The notes beneath the pieces were generated by a model that was not told the DNA's origin, did not search any database, and was given only the letters and a program-made list of their open reading frames with translations. A stretch of 38,283 bases of DNA, from NCBI GenBank assembly GCA_900553125.1, contig USCB01000015.1, forward strand, positions 1 through 38,283, given 5' to 3'. Source of the DNA: an uncultured Clostridium sp. Its GTDB lineage: Bacteria > Bacillota > Clostridia > TANB77 > CAG-508. Below are positions 24,990 through 31,998 of this stretch, one piece after another. The position numbers and the translations under genes were made by a program. How positions within the stretch are numbered: position 1 is the first letter of the stretch; the number at the start of each line of letters is the position of its first letter.

Positions 24990-25436
24990 TTAAACTTTGC
25001 TTATAATCATGATAGCTATAATAAGTCCATAGATTGCTATACCCTCGGCAAGGCCTGCAAATATAACCGTTTTTCCTAATAAGCTTGGATTTTCACTAAC
25101 TGCTCCAACTGCACTTGATGCAACTACTGCAACTGCTATACCAGAACCAATTGCAGATAATCCTATTGCTAAAGCTGCTGCAATTAATCCTAGACCTGAT
25201 GATGAATTTGATGTTTTTTCATCTGTTGTAGCATTTTCCTGTGATGCTGAAACACTTTCTGTTTCTGATGCCATAGCCTCATTTGATATTGCAGGTGTAC
25301 TTGTTACTTGAACAGTATTTTCATTCTCTGATGATGACTTTGTGGCTGTAACCTTTGATGCTGCATAAACTCCAGTGGTAACAGAAATTGTACCCATAAT
25401 TAATATAACTAATAACATACATATTTTTTTTGACAT
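24990..25436 (-). CDS. ntpK: V-type ATPase subunit K (rotor ring) with signal-like extension
   Basis: Subunit K forms the membrane rotor ring. The functional part is one two-helix hairpin (about 81-112 and 120-146) with the ion-carrying Glu131 in FAGLAEGIAIYG. Ahead of it is an unusual 80-residue part: a hydrophobic signal-like segment (1-26, ending VYA-A) and a Ser/Thr/Glu-rich linker (about 27-80). If cleaved, the mature hairpin would be about 70-120 aa; if retained, it is a third span with an external linker. A Gln-type Na+ ligand of the E. hirae kind is not obvious, so H+ versus Na+ use is open. GGAGG precedes the ATG. Confidence 0.88.
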   Translation of the reverse strand: MSKKICMLLVILIMGTISVTTGVYAASKVTATKSSSENENTVQVTSTPAISNEAMASETESVSASQENATTDEKTSNSSSGLGLIAAALAIGLSAIGSGIAVAVVASSAVGAVSENPSLLGKTVIFAGLAEGIAIYGLIIAIMIISKV

Positions 25437-25459
25437 TTTAAAATTCCTCCTATTTTTCT

Positions 25460-25496
25460 TATTGGGACTGCCTCTTTTCTAAAAATGTCCCAGTAA
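25460..25496. repeat. GGGAC repeat, copy 7 (degenerate)
   Basis: TTGGGACTGCCTC followed by AAAATGTCCCAGT; GGGAC and GTCCC form the ends. It lies between the ntpI stop (25499) and the ntpK start. The core GGTTC is altered, so this is a diverged copy. Confidence 0.6.
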
Positions 25497-25498
25497 CA

Positions 25499-27382
25499 TT
25501 ATTCTTCTAATTGTGTCTTAATAGATTTATATTCTTTTCCACTACCATCATAAAATCTACTAAATAACTCATAATATTCCAACCTTAAAGTTTGAATTCC
25601 AACAATTAATCCCTCTAATACTAATACTACCATATTTCCTATTACTGCAATCAAAATATTTCCTGCACCAGTTGTCATATCAGCTAATAAATACACCGCC
25701 ATACATAAACCTGCATGATTTATTGCAAATGCTGCTAATCTTAAAAATGATATAGTATTACTTAAAAATGAAAGTAACATCTCTATTATTTCAAATACTT
25801 TTTCTACAATCGGCGTTTTTGCATTCTCCTTCTTCTTCTTTAAAAGCCCCTCAATTTGGTCATTAAACATTATAATTAAAATTAGTATAATAGAAATTAT
25901 AACTATTGTATTTATTGAAATCAACATTTTTCCTTTCAAAAAATAATATGCTACACATCCTAATACTAATGAATATAAGGCAACTCCTGCAACACCGTTT
26001 TTATCAAAAAAGATTTTTTTCATGTCCTTATTTTTTATTCCATTTATAATATTCAAAAACATTGCAATCAATATAAATATTGTTCCTACAACTATTCCAT
26101 ATATAAGCATCGTATTTATATTATTCATAGGACTAATCAAAATCGGTTTTATAATATCTTCTTTTCCAAAAACACTTCCATACAAAACCCCAAAAATTGT
26201 TGATGAAAGACCTCCTGCAAATAAGATAGCTCCATAGGTTCTTTTTTTCTTTAATAACAAGATTATTCCTAATATTAAAAATACTAATCCGTGTCCAACA
26301 TCTCCAAACATAAATCCAAACATGATAAATGTTGAAATTGCAACAAACCATGTAGGATCTAGCTCGTCCATTTTCGGCATTCCATACATTTTAACCAATT
26401 CTTCAAATGGTTTTATAATTTTTTTGTTCTTTAGTTTTGTAGGTGGGTCAATTCCATCTCTTACAACATAATCGATATCTGGTAAACTTTCTAATTTCTT
26501 TTCCATATTTTTTAGGTTTGTTTCTGGTATCCATGCTACAATGTAAAAACTATCATTTTGGTCGTGAACTATATATTTTTTTATTGTATTTATTTTGTCA
26601 TATGTTTGTAATTCTCTATATATCCCCAAAATTTTGGTTTGAGCCTCTTTTTTTAATTTTTCTATTTTTTGTAATGCATCATTTGATTCTCTTTCTTTTA
26701 TTTCTATTGAATTTTTTAAATCCATTATATATTTTTTAGGTGTTTTTGTTAAATCCTCTGGTAATAATTCTCTTTCAAATTTTTGTATATTAAATATTCC
26801 ATCTACTTCACTTACATATTCTACTGTTGTGAAATATAACACCCATGAGGTATCTCCATCATCTTTAGTTTCAAGCAAAATAATATTTAGATTTTCTAAT
26901 TCTTTTTTTATTTCTTCAAGGTTTCTTTTAGGTATACTTCCATATCTAAATTTTATATATTTTAACTCATATAATTTTTCCATATCTATATCTACATCAG
27001 CAATTCTTGAAACCTCTGCTATTTTCTGTAATGCCTCTTGTTTTTGTTTCTCATTATTCTGAATTAATTTAGTGCACTCTTCAAATTCTAAATCTATTTT
27101 ATTTATTTTTTCTGATATGTCAGCTACTTTATTTTCTAATAATACCATATCAGATTGTTTAGTATATTGAACTTCTAGTTTATTTAATAAATTTTCACAT
27201 TTTTTTAGTGTTTCTTTTATTTTATAATCATATTCAAAATACTCTAGTTTCCATCCTTTATTATAGATTTTTTTTGCATCTTCTATTTGAACATCACTAT
27301 TAAATAAAACATTAGCTAAAAACCTATCTAAGTATTTACTGTTTCCTTTAATTCCTAAAAGCTTTACTTTTTCTATTGACAT
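25499..27382 (-). CDS. ntpI: V-type ATPase subunit I (membrane stator)
   Basis: Subunit I (equivalent to eukaryotic a) links the peripheral stalk to the membrane and contains the ion half-channels. At 627 aa it has a cytosolic N-terminal half with coiled-coil segments (about 1-320) and a C-terminal membrane half with seven or eight hydrophobic helices. The segment ISFLRLAAFAINHAGL carries the conserved arginine that faces the rotor Glu, and YGMPKMDELDPTWFVAISTFIMFGFMFGDVGHGLVF is the family's first-helix region, cited by its key parts. It overlaps nothing and lies 16 bases after ntpC. Confidence 0.96.
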   Translation of the reverse strand: MSIEKVKLLGIKGNSKYLDRFLANVLFNSDVQIEDAKKIYNKGWKLEYFEYDYKIKETLKKCENLLNKLEVQYTKQSDMVLLENKVADISEKINKIDLEFEECTKLIQNNEKQKQEALQKIAEVSRIADVDIDMEKLYELKYIKFRYGSIPKRNLEEIKKELENLNIILLETKDDGDTSWVLYFTTVEYVSEVDGIFNIQKFERELLPEDLTKTPKKYIMDLKNSIEIKERESNDALQKIEKLKKEAQTKILGIYRELQTYDKINTIKKYIVHDQNDSFYIVAWIPETNLKNMEKKLESLPDIDYVVRDGIDPPTKLKNKKIIKPFEELVKMYGMPKMDELDPTWFVAISTFIMFGFMFGDVGHGLVFLILGIILLLKKKRTYGAILFAGGLSSTIFGVLYGSVFGKEDIIKPILISPMNNINTMLIYGIVVGTIFILIAMFLNIINGIKNKDMKKIFFDKNGVAGVALYSLVLGCVAYYFLKGKMLISINTIVIISIILILIIMFNDQIEGLLKKKKENAKTPIVEKVFEIIEMLLSFLSNTISFLRLAAFAINHAGLCMAVYLLADMTTGAGNILIAVIGNMVVLVLEGLIVGIQTLRLEYYELFSRFYDGSGKEYKSIKTQLEE

Positions 27383-27397
27383 CTTTTGTCTGCCCCC

Positions 27398-28402
27398 TTA
27401 TTGAACTATTCTTTTTAGGATTTCTTTTTTATCCATATTGTATCTTATTCCTTCAATTGTATTAATTATATCATTATTTTCATAATCTATAATGTTTATA
27501 TATGCAAATATATATGCTATTGATGTAATCTCATTTTTAAATATTTTTTTGTTTATATTATATAAATATGTGTTTATATTGTCTTCTAATTCACTTTCCT
27601 CTGTAAAGATTTTGCTATATACTGTTTTTTCCATTATTTCTTTTAATTCTTCAAATGTATTTGCTCCGATTATTTTATTTAACATATTTGGGTTTAATTT
27701 GTAATATCTTTTTATAAGAATTTTCTTTAATTGCTGAACTTCAAATTTATAATACTTTTTTATTCTAAAAATCCATAAGACATTTAATAAATCTATTTCT
27801 GAACCAATTATTTTTTTTGAACTTGCATCATTTTTTACTTTGTCATATAGTGTTTCAAAATATAATTTATCTATCTCGTTTTCAACTTCAAAAACATTTA
27901 TATTTTCCTGTTCTTGATATTTCTTTAGAATATTATGGTATTTCATTCTTTTTATTGCTAAAAAAAATTCTTCTAGCGTTTTTACTGTTTCTATTCCCTT
28001 TATGTCTTCAAATAATGTTTCTGTCCATCTTTTTACATTTTGTACTATGATATCATCTTCATCATTTTGTGAAAAAATTTTTCTGAAAATGCTTTTTATG
28101 CATTTTATTTCATATTTTAACAAAAATATTTCAAATATTTCTTTGTCGTTATCTTTTAATAATCCTTGTATTTTTAGAATATCATTTATTTGGTCTTTTT
28201 CCAGCAAACTTTCAATTTCTAGCCTGTCTATATTTTCATCAGAATTTTTAAATATATCACTTTTACTTTTTAACAATAATACTGCATTTTTTAAATTATT
28301 TTGTTTTATTAAATCTTCTAAATCATTTTTTGTAATTCTTTTCGCATGCATCCCCTTTAGTTTTGCATTTATATTGGGGTATTTTACTCCTAGAATTCCC
28401 AT
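27398..28402 (-). CDS. ntpC: V-type ATPase subunit C (rotor-ring adaptor)
   Basis: Subunit C (subunit d in eukaryotes) sits as a funnel on the K ring and holds the D/F shaft. At 334 aa it is near normal length, all-helical, with threefold internal similarity and the family opening YPNINAKLKGMHAKRITKNDLEDLI. The start is one base after the stalk gene stop, so the two are translationally coupled. Confidence 0.9.
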   Translation of the reverse strand: MGILGVKYPNINAKLKGMHAKRITKNDLEDLIKQNNLKNAVLLLKSKSDIFKNSDENIDRLEIESLLEKDQINDILKIQGLLKDNDKEIFEIFLLKYEIKCIKSIFRKIFSQNDEDDIIVQNVKRWTETLFEDIKGIETVKTLEEFFLAIKRMKYHNILKKYQEQENINVFEVENEIDKLYFETLYDKVKNDASSKKIIGSEIDLLNVLWIFRIKKYYKFEVQQLKKILIKRYYKLNPNMLNKIIGANTFEELKEIMEKTVYSKIFTEESELEDNINTYLYNINKKIFKNEITSIAYIFAYINIIDYENNDIINTIEGIRYNMDKKEILKRIVQ

Positions 28403-28729
28403 TTAATCACCTTTTTTTATAATTTCATTTAATAGTCTTTCTAATATCTTTTGTTTTTCTTTCTCATATTTTTCGTATAATTCATTTATTTGCTTATTTT
28501 TGTTTTCATCTAATTTTATTTTTTGTTTTTCAAACATTTCATTGTATTTTTCCTGAACATTTTTTCTTTTATATAAAAATTTAGCATCAATTTTCTCTTT
28601 TTCTTTTTCTATTTCTTCACTTATATATGTTTCGATATTTTCTTCTTTTTCTTTTATTTCTGTTATCTTTTGTTTTGCCTCTTCATCTAATGCTACTATT
28701 TTATTTAATATCATTTCCAAAAAAATCAT
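28403..28729 (-). CDS. ntpF: V-type ATPase G/H-like stalk subunit
   Basis: This 108-aa protein is almost entirely a charged coiled coil (Lys and Glu about half of all residues), as expected for the stalk partner of subunit E (NtpF in E. hirae, AhaH in archaea). It is the first gene of the V-ATPase operon, a common position for this subunit. The start at 28729 has only a weak purine-rich site; the internal ATG at 28714 has none better. Sequence is of low complexity, so the call rests mostly on position and coiled-coil character. Confidence 0.8.
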   Translation of the reverse strand: MIFLEMILNKIVALDEEAKQKITEIKEKEENIETYISEEIEKEKEKIDAKFLYKRKNVQEKYNEMFEKQKIKLDENKNKQINELYEKYEKEKQKILERLLNEIIKKGD

Positions 28730-28746
28730 CTCTTTTCTCTTCCATA

Positions 28747-28774
28747 ATTATATACATTTTTCTCAAAAAAACAA
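28747..28774 (-). promoter_or_regulatory. V-ATPase operon promoter
   Basis: TTGTTT (28774-28769), 16 bases, TATAAT (28752-28747) on the minus strand, 18 bases before the first gene's ATG. The -35 is weak, the -10 perfect. Confidence 0.6.
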
Positions 28775-28780
28775 GAGTTT

Positions 28781-29914
28781 TTAATAATCATTTTTACTTA
28801 TTGTCGGATATTCAAATTTTTTTCCATTTTCCGAAAATTGATATGATAACTCATGATCTTTATTGAATGTATTTGTGCCTTTTAAAAAGTATTTATATTT
28901 GAATTGACTTCCTTTATATATCCTTCCAACAACTATTGGGTCATCCCATGTTGGGTCTACTAAATACCATGTACCATCTATTTTTACACAGTTCCAAGCA
29001 TGGCTTTCTGTTTGCCCTGAACTATTTGTTGCTGTTCCTTGCATTATTTCACATTTTATATTTGCCTCATTTGCTAGATATTTAAATGCTTTCGCATAAC
29101 CTTCACATACACATGTTTTTCCTATTAATGCACCATAAACACTATAACTTCCTTTTGCTTTATATGTCGAATCATATTCACAGTTATCTACTAAATAGTC
29201 ATGTATGGTCATTATTTTTTTATAATCATTTCCTTTTAAATTTTTTATTATGTTATTTTTTATGTTTTCTATTTGGTTTATTGAGTTTTCTATATCATTA
29301 ACATCAGAAAAATCATCTGCTAGGTATGTTGCTCCTTGAGCCGCAGATATAAATACATTATATGTTGTTCTTAAGAATTTTGTTTTTGTTTCTATGTTTA
29401 AATACATTTTATTAACATCTAAATAAAATAAATCTGGATTGTCGTGTGTAAATGCCTCCACAGCTGTTTGATAGTCTTGACCTAATTGTTCTCCTCCATT
29501 TTCTTGTGATAGTGTAGTTGAAAATGCGTTTCCATAATTTATAACATAGTTTCCTTGTCTTAAATTTTGCTTATTTTCAAGTAATTTATCATAAATAGCT
29601 TTTTGATTTCCCACTAATTGGTTATAAAAAAAGTTGTTTATTGAATTGTTGCTATTTGTTTGATTTTCTTCTTTTGATTGGCTATTTGCTTGATTTTCTG
29701 TGCCTTGTATTATTTCACTTATATTTGTTTTTTGGGTTTCTGCACTTATGTTTTTCTCTTGAATTGGCTGTTCTACTGCTATATTTCCTATTTGGTAAGT
29801 TTTTTCTTCTTCTTTAACTAAATCTAAATACATTGCTCCACCTAGTACTCCTATTCCTATAACTAGTATGGTTGCAATTAATAATAACATAAATGTTGTA
29901 AAGTTTTTTTTCAT
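28781..29914 (-). CDS. Membrane-anchored transglutaminase-like protein
   Basis: This 377-aa protein has an N-terminal membrane anchor (about 8-30), a polar Asn/Gln/Ser-rich linker, a middle domain, and a C-terminal transglutaminase-like domain. The Cys-His-Asp triad is visible: Cys in KTCVCEGYAKA, His in ESHAWNCVKIDG and Asp in WYLVDPTWDDP. Such extracellular domains act as proteases or cross-linkers in cell-wall biology; some surface forms lack activity. No promoter was clearly resolved upstream, but the preceding gene ends in a strong terminator, so a separate promoter is expected within 100 bases. Confidence 0.85.
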   Translation of the reverse strand: MKKNFTTFMLLLIATILVIGIGVLGGAMYLDLVKEEEKTYQIGNIAVEQPIQEKNISAETQKTNISEIIQGTENQANSQSKEENQTNSNNSINNFFYNQLVGNQKAIYDKLLENKQNLRQGNYVINYGNAFSTTLSQENGGEQLGQDYQTAVEAFTHDNPDLFYLDVNKMYLNIETKTKFLRTTYNVFISAAQGATYLADDFSDVNDIENSINQIENIKNNIIKNLKGNDYKKIMTIHDYLVDNCEYDSTYKAKGSYSVYGALIGKTCVCEGYAKAFKYLANEANIKCEIMQGTATNSSGQTESHAWNCVKIDGTWYLVDPTWDDPIVVGRIYKGSQFKYKYFLKGTNTFNKDHELSYQFSENGKKFEYPTISKNDY

Positions 29915-29965
29915 TTATTGTATATTCCTTTCATCTTTGTTTTAGCTATTTTAATAATAACAAAA

Positions 29966-30012
29966 AAAAATAAAAATAGCAATAAATTTTCTCATTTTAT
30001 TGCTATTTTTTA
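29966..30012. terminator. Strong hairpin terminator
   Basis: A perfect 15-bp stem (29972-29986 with 29996-30010; AAAAATAGCAATAAA and its complement) with a 9-base loop and T-runs on both sides. It ends the 30016-30462 gene; possible activity in both directions. Confidence 0.9.
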
Positions 30013-30015
30013 TTT

Positions 30016-30462
30016 TTATAATTTTTTGTAATCATTAACTTTTTTGTATGAATATATTGCTGATATTCCACATATAATGACTACTAATATAATTGCATCT
30101 CCTGTTTTTGATAATCCTGTATCAGCTAATGTGGTTGTGTTTGATATGTTTCTGTCTGAAGTTGTATTATTTGTAGCTGTATTTGTTGTTAGTGTTGCAT
30201 TTCTTGTTGAGTTATTTGTTGTGTTAGTTTCGTTTGTAGAAATTAATGAATTTGAATTGGTTGTTAATGTATTATTTGTGTCAGTATCAAGGTCATTACT
30301 ATCATCACTTGATGTATTATTATCATTTGTTGAATTGCTTGCATCTATTGAATTGAATAGGTCATCATCATCGGCTGCAAACGCTATGTTTGTACATGCT
30401 AAAACCAAACATACACTTAAAACTATTACAAATATTTCTCTTAATCTTTTGATATTTTTCAT
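30016..30462 (-). CDS. Small secreted Ser/Thr/Asn-rich protein with LADTG-like anchor
   Basis: This 148-aa protein has a Sec signal peptide (about 1-29, ending AFA-A), an acidic start, a long region made almost only of Asn, Thr and Ser, and a C-terminal LADTG (112-116) followed by a hydrophobic helix (about 122-137) and a basic tail. The layout is that of a sortase-anchored protein, but the motif has Ala in place of Pro of LPxTG, and six residues later comes KTG. It may be anchored by a class of sortase with different taste, or simply be a single-pass protein. A consensus promoter lies about 100 bases upstream. No sortase gene is in the window. Confidence 0.65.
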   Translation of the reverse strand: MKNIKRLREIFVIVLSVCLVLACTNIAFAADDDDLFNSIDASNSTNDNNTSSDDSNDLDTDTNNTLTTNSNSLISTNETNTTNNSTRNATLTTNTATNNTTSDRNISNTTTLADTGLSKTGDAIILVVIICGISAIYSYKKVNDYKKL

Positions 30463-30502
30463 CTTTAATCTCTCCTTACATAATTAAACATATTAATAAT
30501 AA

Positions 30503-30561
30503 TACAAATTATCATTTGTAAACTCTTTTTATATTTTACAACATTTTTCTACTTCTGTCAA
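30503..30561 (-). promoter_or_regulatory. Promoter and inverted repeat upstream of the LADTG protein
   Basis: TTGACA (30561-30556), 17 bases, TAAAAT (30538-30533) on the minus strand. Downstream, an inverted repeat TACAAAT (30503-30509) with ATTTGTA (30514-30520) lies in the 5' leader and could be an operator. The ATG is at 30462 with an AAGGAGAG site. Confidence 0.65.
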
Positions 30562-30585
30562 ACCTTTTTTTAATTTTTTCTAAAA

Positions 30586-30900
30586 TTATATTAGATTTTC
30601 CATATCTCTTCTACTATATATAATATGAGCTACTTTCATTGTATTGCTTTCAACTGTATAGAAAATCACAAAATTTTTAATATATATTCTATACCATGAA
30701 AAATTTCTCTTTTTATTAATTTTATATTTTTCGTAACTTTCAGGATTTTTGCTTCTTTCTTTAATAGATTTTTCAATATTTTTCAATAAACTATCTGCCG
30801 CTTTTTTATTTTTTAAAATATTAGATATATAATATATTATTTCAACTAGCTCGCTTTCGAAAGAAGAAACATATTGTATTTTATAATTATTCTTCTGCAC
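30586..30900 (-). CDS. ParE/RelE-type toxin
   Basis: This 104-aa protein has the ParE/RelE fold pattern: two N-terminal helices (SFESELVEIIYYISNILKNKKAADSLLKNIEKSI) then strands with basic residues (YRIYIKNFVIFYTVESNTMKVAHIIYSRRDME). The ending IIYSRRD resembles the catalytic or binding end of the family; ParE forms poison gyrase and RelE forms cut mRNA, and which applies cannot be read here. The start is GTG at 30900, inside the antitoxin gene's end, with AGGGGG seven bases upstream. Thus the pair is coupled with a 14-base overlap, antitoxin first. Confidence 0.85.
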   Translation of the reverse strand: MQKNNYKIQYVSSFESELVEIIYYISNILKNKKAADSLLKNIEKSIKERSKNPESYEKYKINKKRNFSWYRIYIKNFVIFYTVESNTMKVAHIIYSRRDMENLI

Positions 30901-31201
30901 TTATTATCCCCCTTGCTTTTGAAAATACCTCTTCATGTGTCAAATATTTTGCTGTCCCGTTTTTTATTTCTTCTTCAGTATCATCTAGCATTTTTTCTAT
31001 ATCTCTATCTCCAAATCTTTCAGAAAGTGCTACTTCTATACTGGCTTCATTCATAATCTTTGAATATTTCTCCAAACTTAAAACCACCATTGAACCATAA
31101 CCATTTTTAGTTAGGTATACAGCCTCATTTTCTTTTAAGACTAAGTCTTCAATTTCAGGATATTTATTTCTTAAATCTGATACAGGTCTTATATTTATCA
31201 T
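30887..31201 (-). CDS. Phd/YefM-type antitoxin
   Basis: This 104-aa antitoxin shows the Phd/YefM N-terminal dimerisation and DNA-binding domain (IRPVSDLRNKYPEIEDLVLKENEAVYLTKNGYGSMVVLSLEKY) and an acidic C-terminal tail that would wrap the toxin. It is slightly longer than the usual 80-90 aa. GGAGG and GAGG sites precede the ATG. Promoter and a likely self-binding palindrome lie just upstream, as expected for autorepression. Confidence 0.88.
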   Translation of the reverse strand: MINIRPVSDLRNKYPEIEDLVLKENEAVYLTKNGYGSMVVLSLEKYSKIMNEASIEVALSERFGDRDIEKMLDDTEEEIKNGTAKYLTHEEVFSKARGIISAEE

Positions 31202-31221
31202 TTTTCCTCGCCTCCAGCATT

Positions 31222-31269
31222 ATTTTATCATTATTTTATCCGAATTACAATAGTGTTATTCATAATTCG
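31222..31269 (-). promoter_or_regulatory. Antitoxin promoter with overlapping palindrome
   Basis: TTGTAA (31250-31245), 17 bases, TAAAAT (31227-31222) on the minus strand. The inverted repeat CGAATTA (31241-31247) with TAATTCG (31263-31269) covers the -35 hexamer, a fitting place for Phd-type repression. Confidence 0.65.
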
Positions 31270-31279
31270 AGGTATAAAT

Positions 31280-31939
31280 TTATTTTTTTAACTCCACAAT
31301 AATATCCCCATAATCCTTAGCCATCAAAATAGCAGTTCCAGCAACCAACATACTTGCTCCAGCTTCCTTTACTCTCTTACAAGTTGCCAAATTAATACCA
31401 CCATCAACCTCAATTACATTATCCAAATCATTTTCATCTATATGATTTTTCAAAGTTCCAATCTTATCAACCATATCAGAAATCAAAGTTTGTCCACCTT
31501 TTCCCGGTTCAACTGTCATAACCAAAACCACATGAATAAAAGGTAAAAACTTATAAATCTCCTCTATTTTAGTATCAGGCTTAACCGCAATTCCAACCCT
31601 AGAATGGTTATCTTTAATCATATTTATAAACTTAAAAACTTCTTCCTCATCTTTGCAAGCCTCTAAATGAAAAGTTATTAAATTTGCCTCAACTGGTGCA
31701 AATACATTAATTGCAGTTTCTACATCTTTTACCATCAAATGTACATCTAATGGCATATTTGAAATTCTCCTTACATAAGACGATAATTCTAACATTTTTT
31801 GATATGTATTTTTTTCCACAAATTCTCCATCCATTACATCTATGTGTATGTAATCTGTTCTTGCTTTTTCTAAAGCTAATATTACTTCCGCTTCTTTTCC
31901 TTTTTCTGCATTTAATATTGATGTTGATACTTCGTACAT
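31280..31939 (-). CDS. rpe: Ribulose-phosphate 3-epimerase
   Basis: Rpe interconverts ribulose 5-phosphate and xylulose 5-phosphate in the pentose phosphate pathway. At 219 aa it has the normal length and TIM-barrel motifs: HIDVMDGEFV, LDVHLMV, VLVMTVEPGKGGQ and EVDGGINLAT with the catalytic Asp, then GASMLVAGTAI. AAGGAGG precedes the ATG. It follows prkC, separated by a terminator of 59 bases total spacer; the rsgA gene often found between prkC and rpe in Firmicutes is absent. Confidence 0.95.
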   Translation of the reverse strand: MYEVSTSILNAEKGKEAEVILALEKARTDYIHIDVMDGEFVEKNTYQKMLELSSYVRRISNMPLDVHLMVKDVETAINVFAPVEANLITFHLEACKDEEEVFKFINMIKDNHSRVGIAVKPDTKIEEIYKFLPFIHVVLVMTVEPGKGGQTLISDMVDKIGTLKNHIDENDLDNVIEVDGGINLATCKRVKEAGASMLVAGTAILMAKDYGDIIVELKK

Positions 31940-31960
31940 TAAAATTTCCTCCTTTATTTT

Positions 31961-31997
31961 AAAAATCCTGATAAAGATTTTTTATCAGGATTTTTTT
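31961..31997 (-). terminator. prkC terminator
   Basis: AAAAATCCTGATAAA (31961-31975) and its complement (31981-31995) form a 15-bp stem with a 5-base loop, followed by T-runs both ways. It follows the prkC stop (31999) at once, so rpe is reached only by read-through or its own promoter. Confidence 0.9.
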
Positions 31998-31998
31998 A

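Noticed and set aside
8861..25496. CRISPR array
   Set aside because: The repeats are scattered singly or in adjacent pairs without regular spacers, and no cas gene is present.
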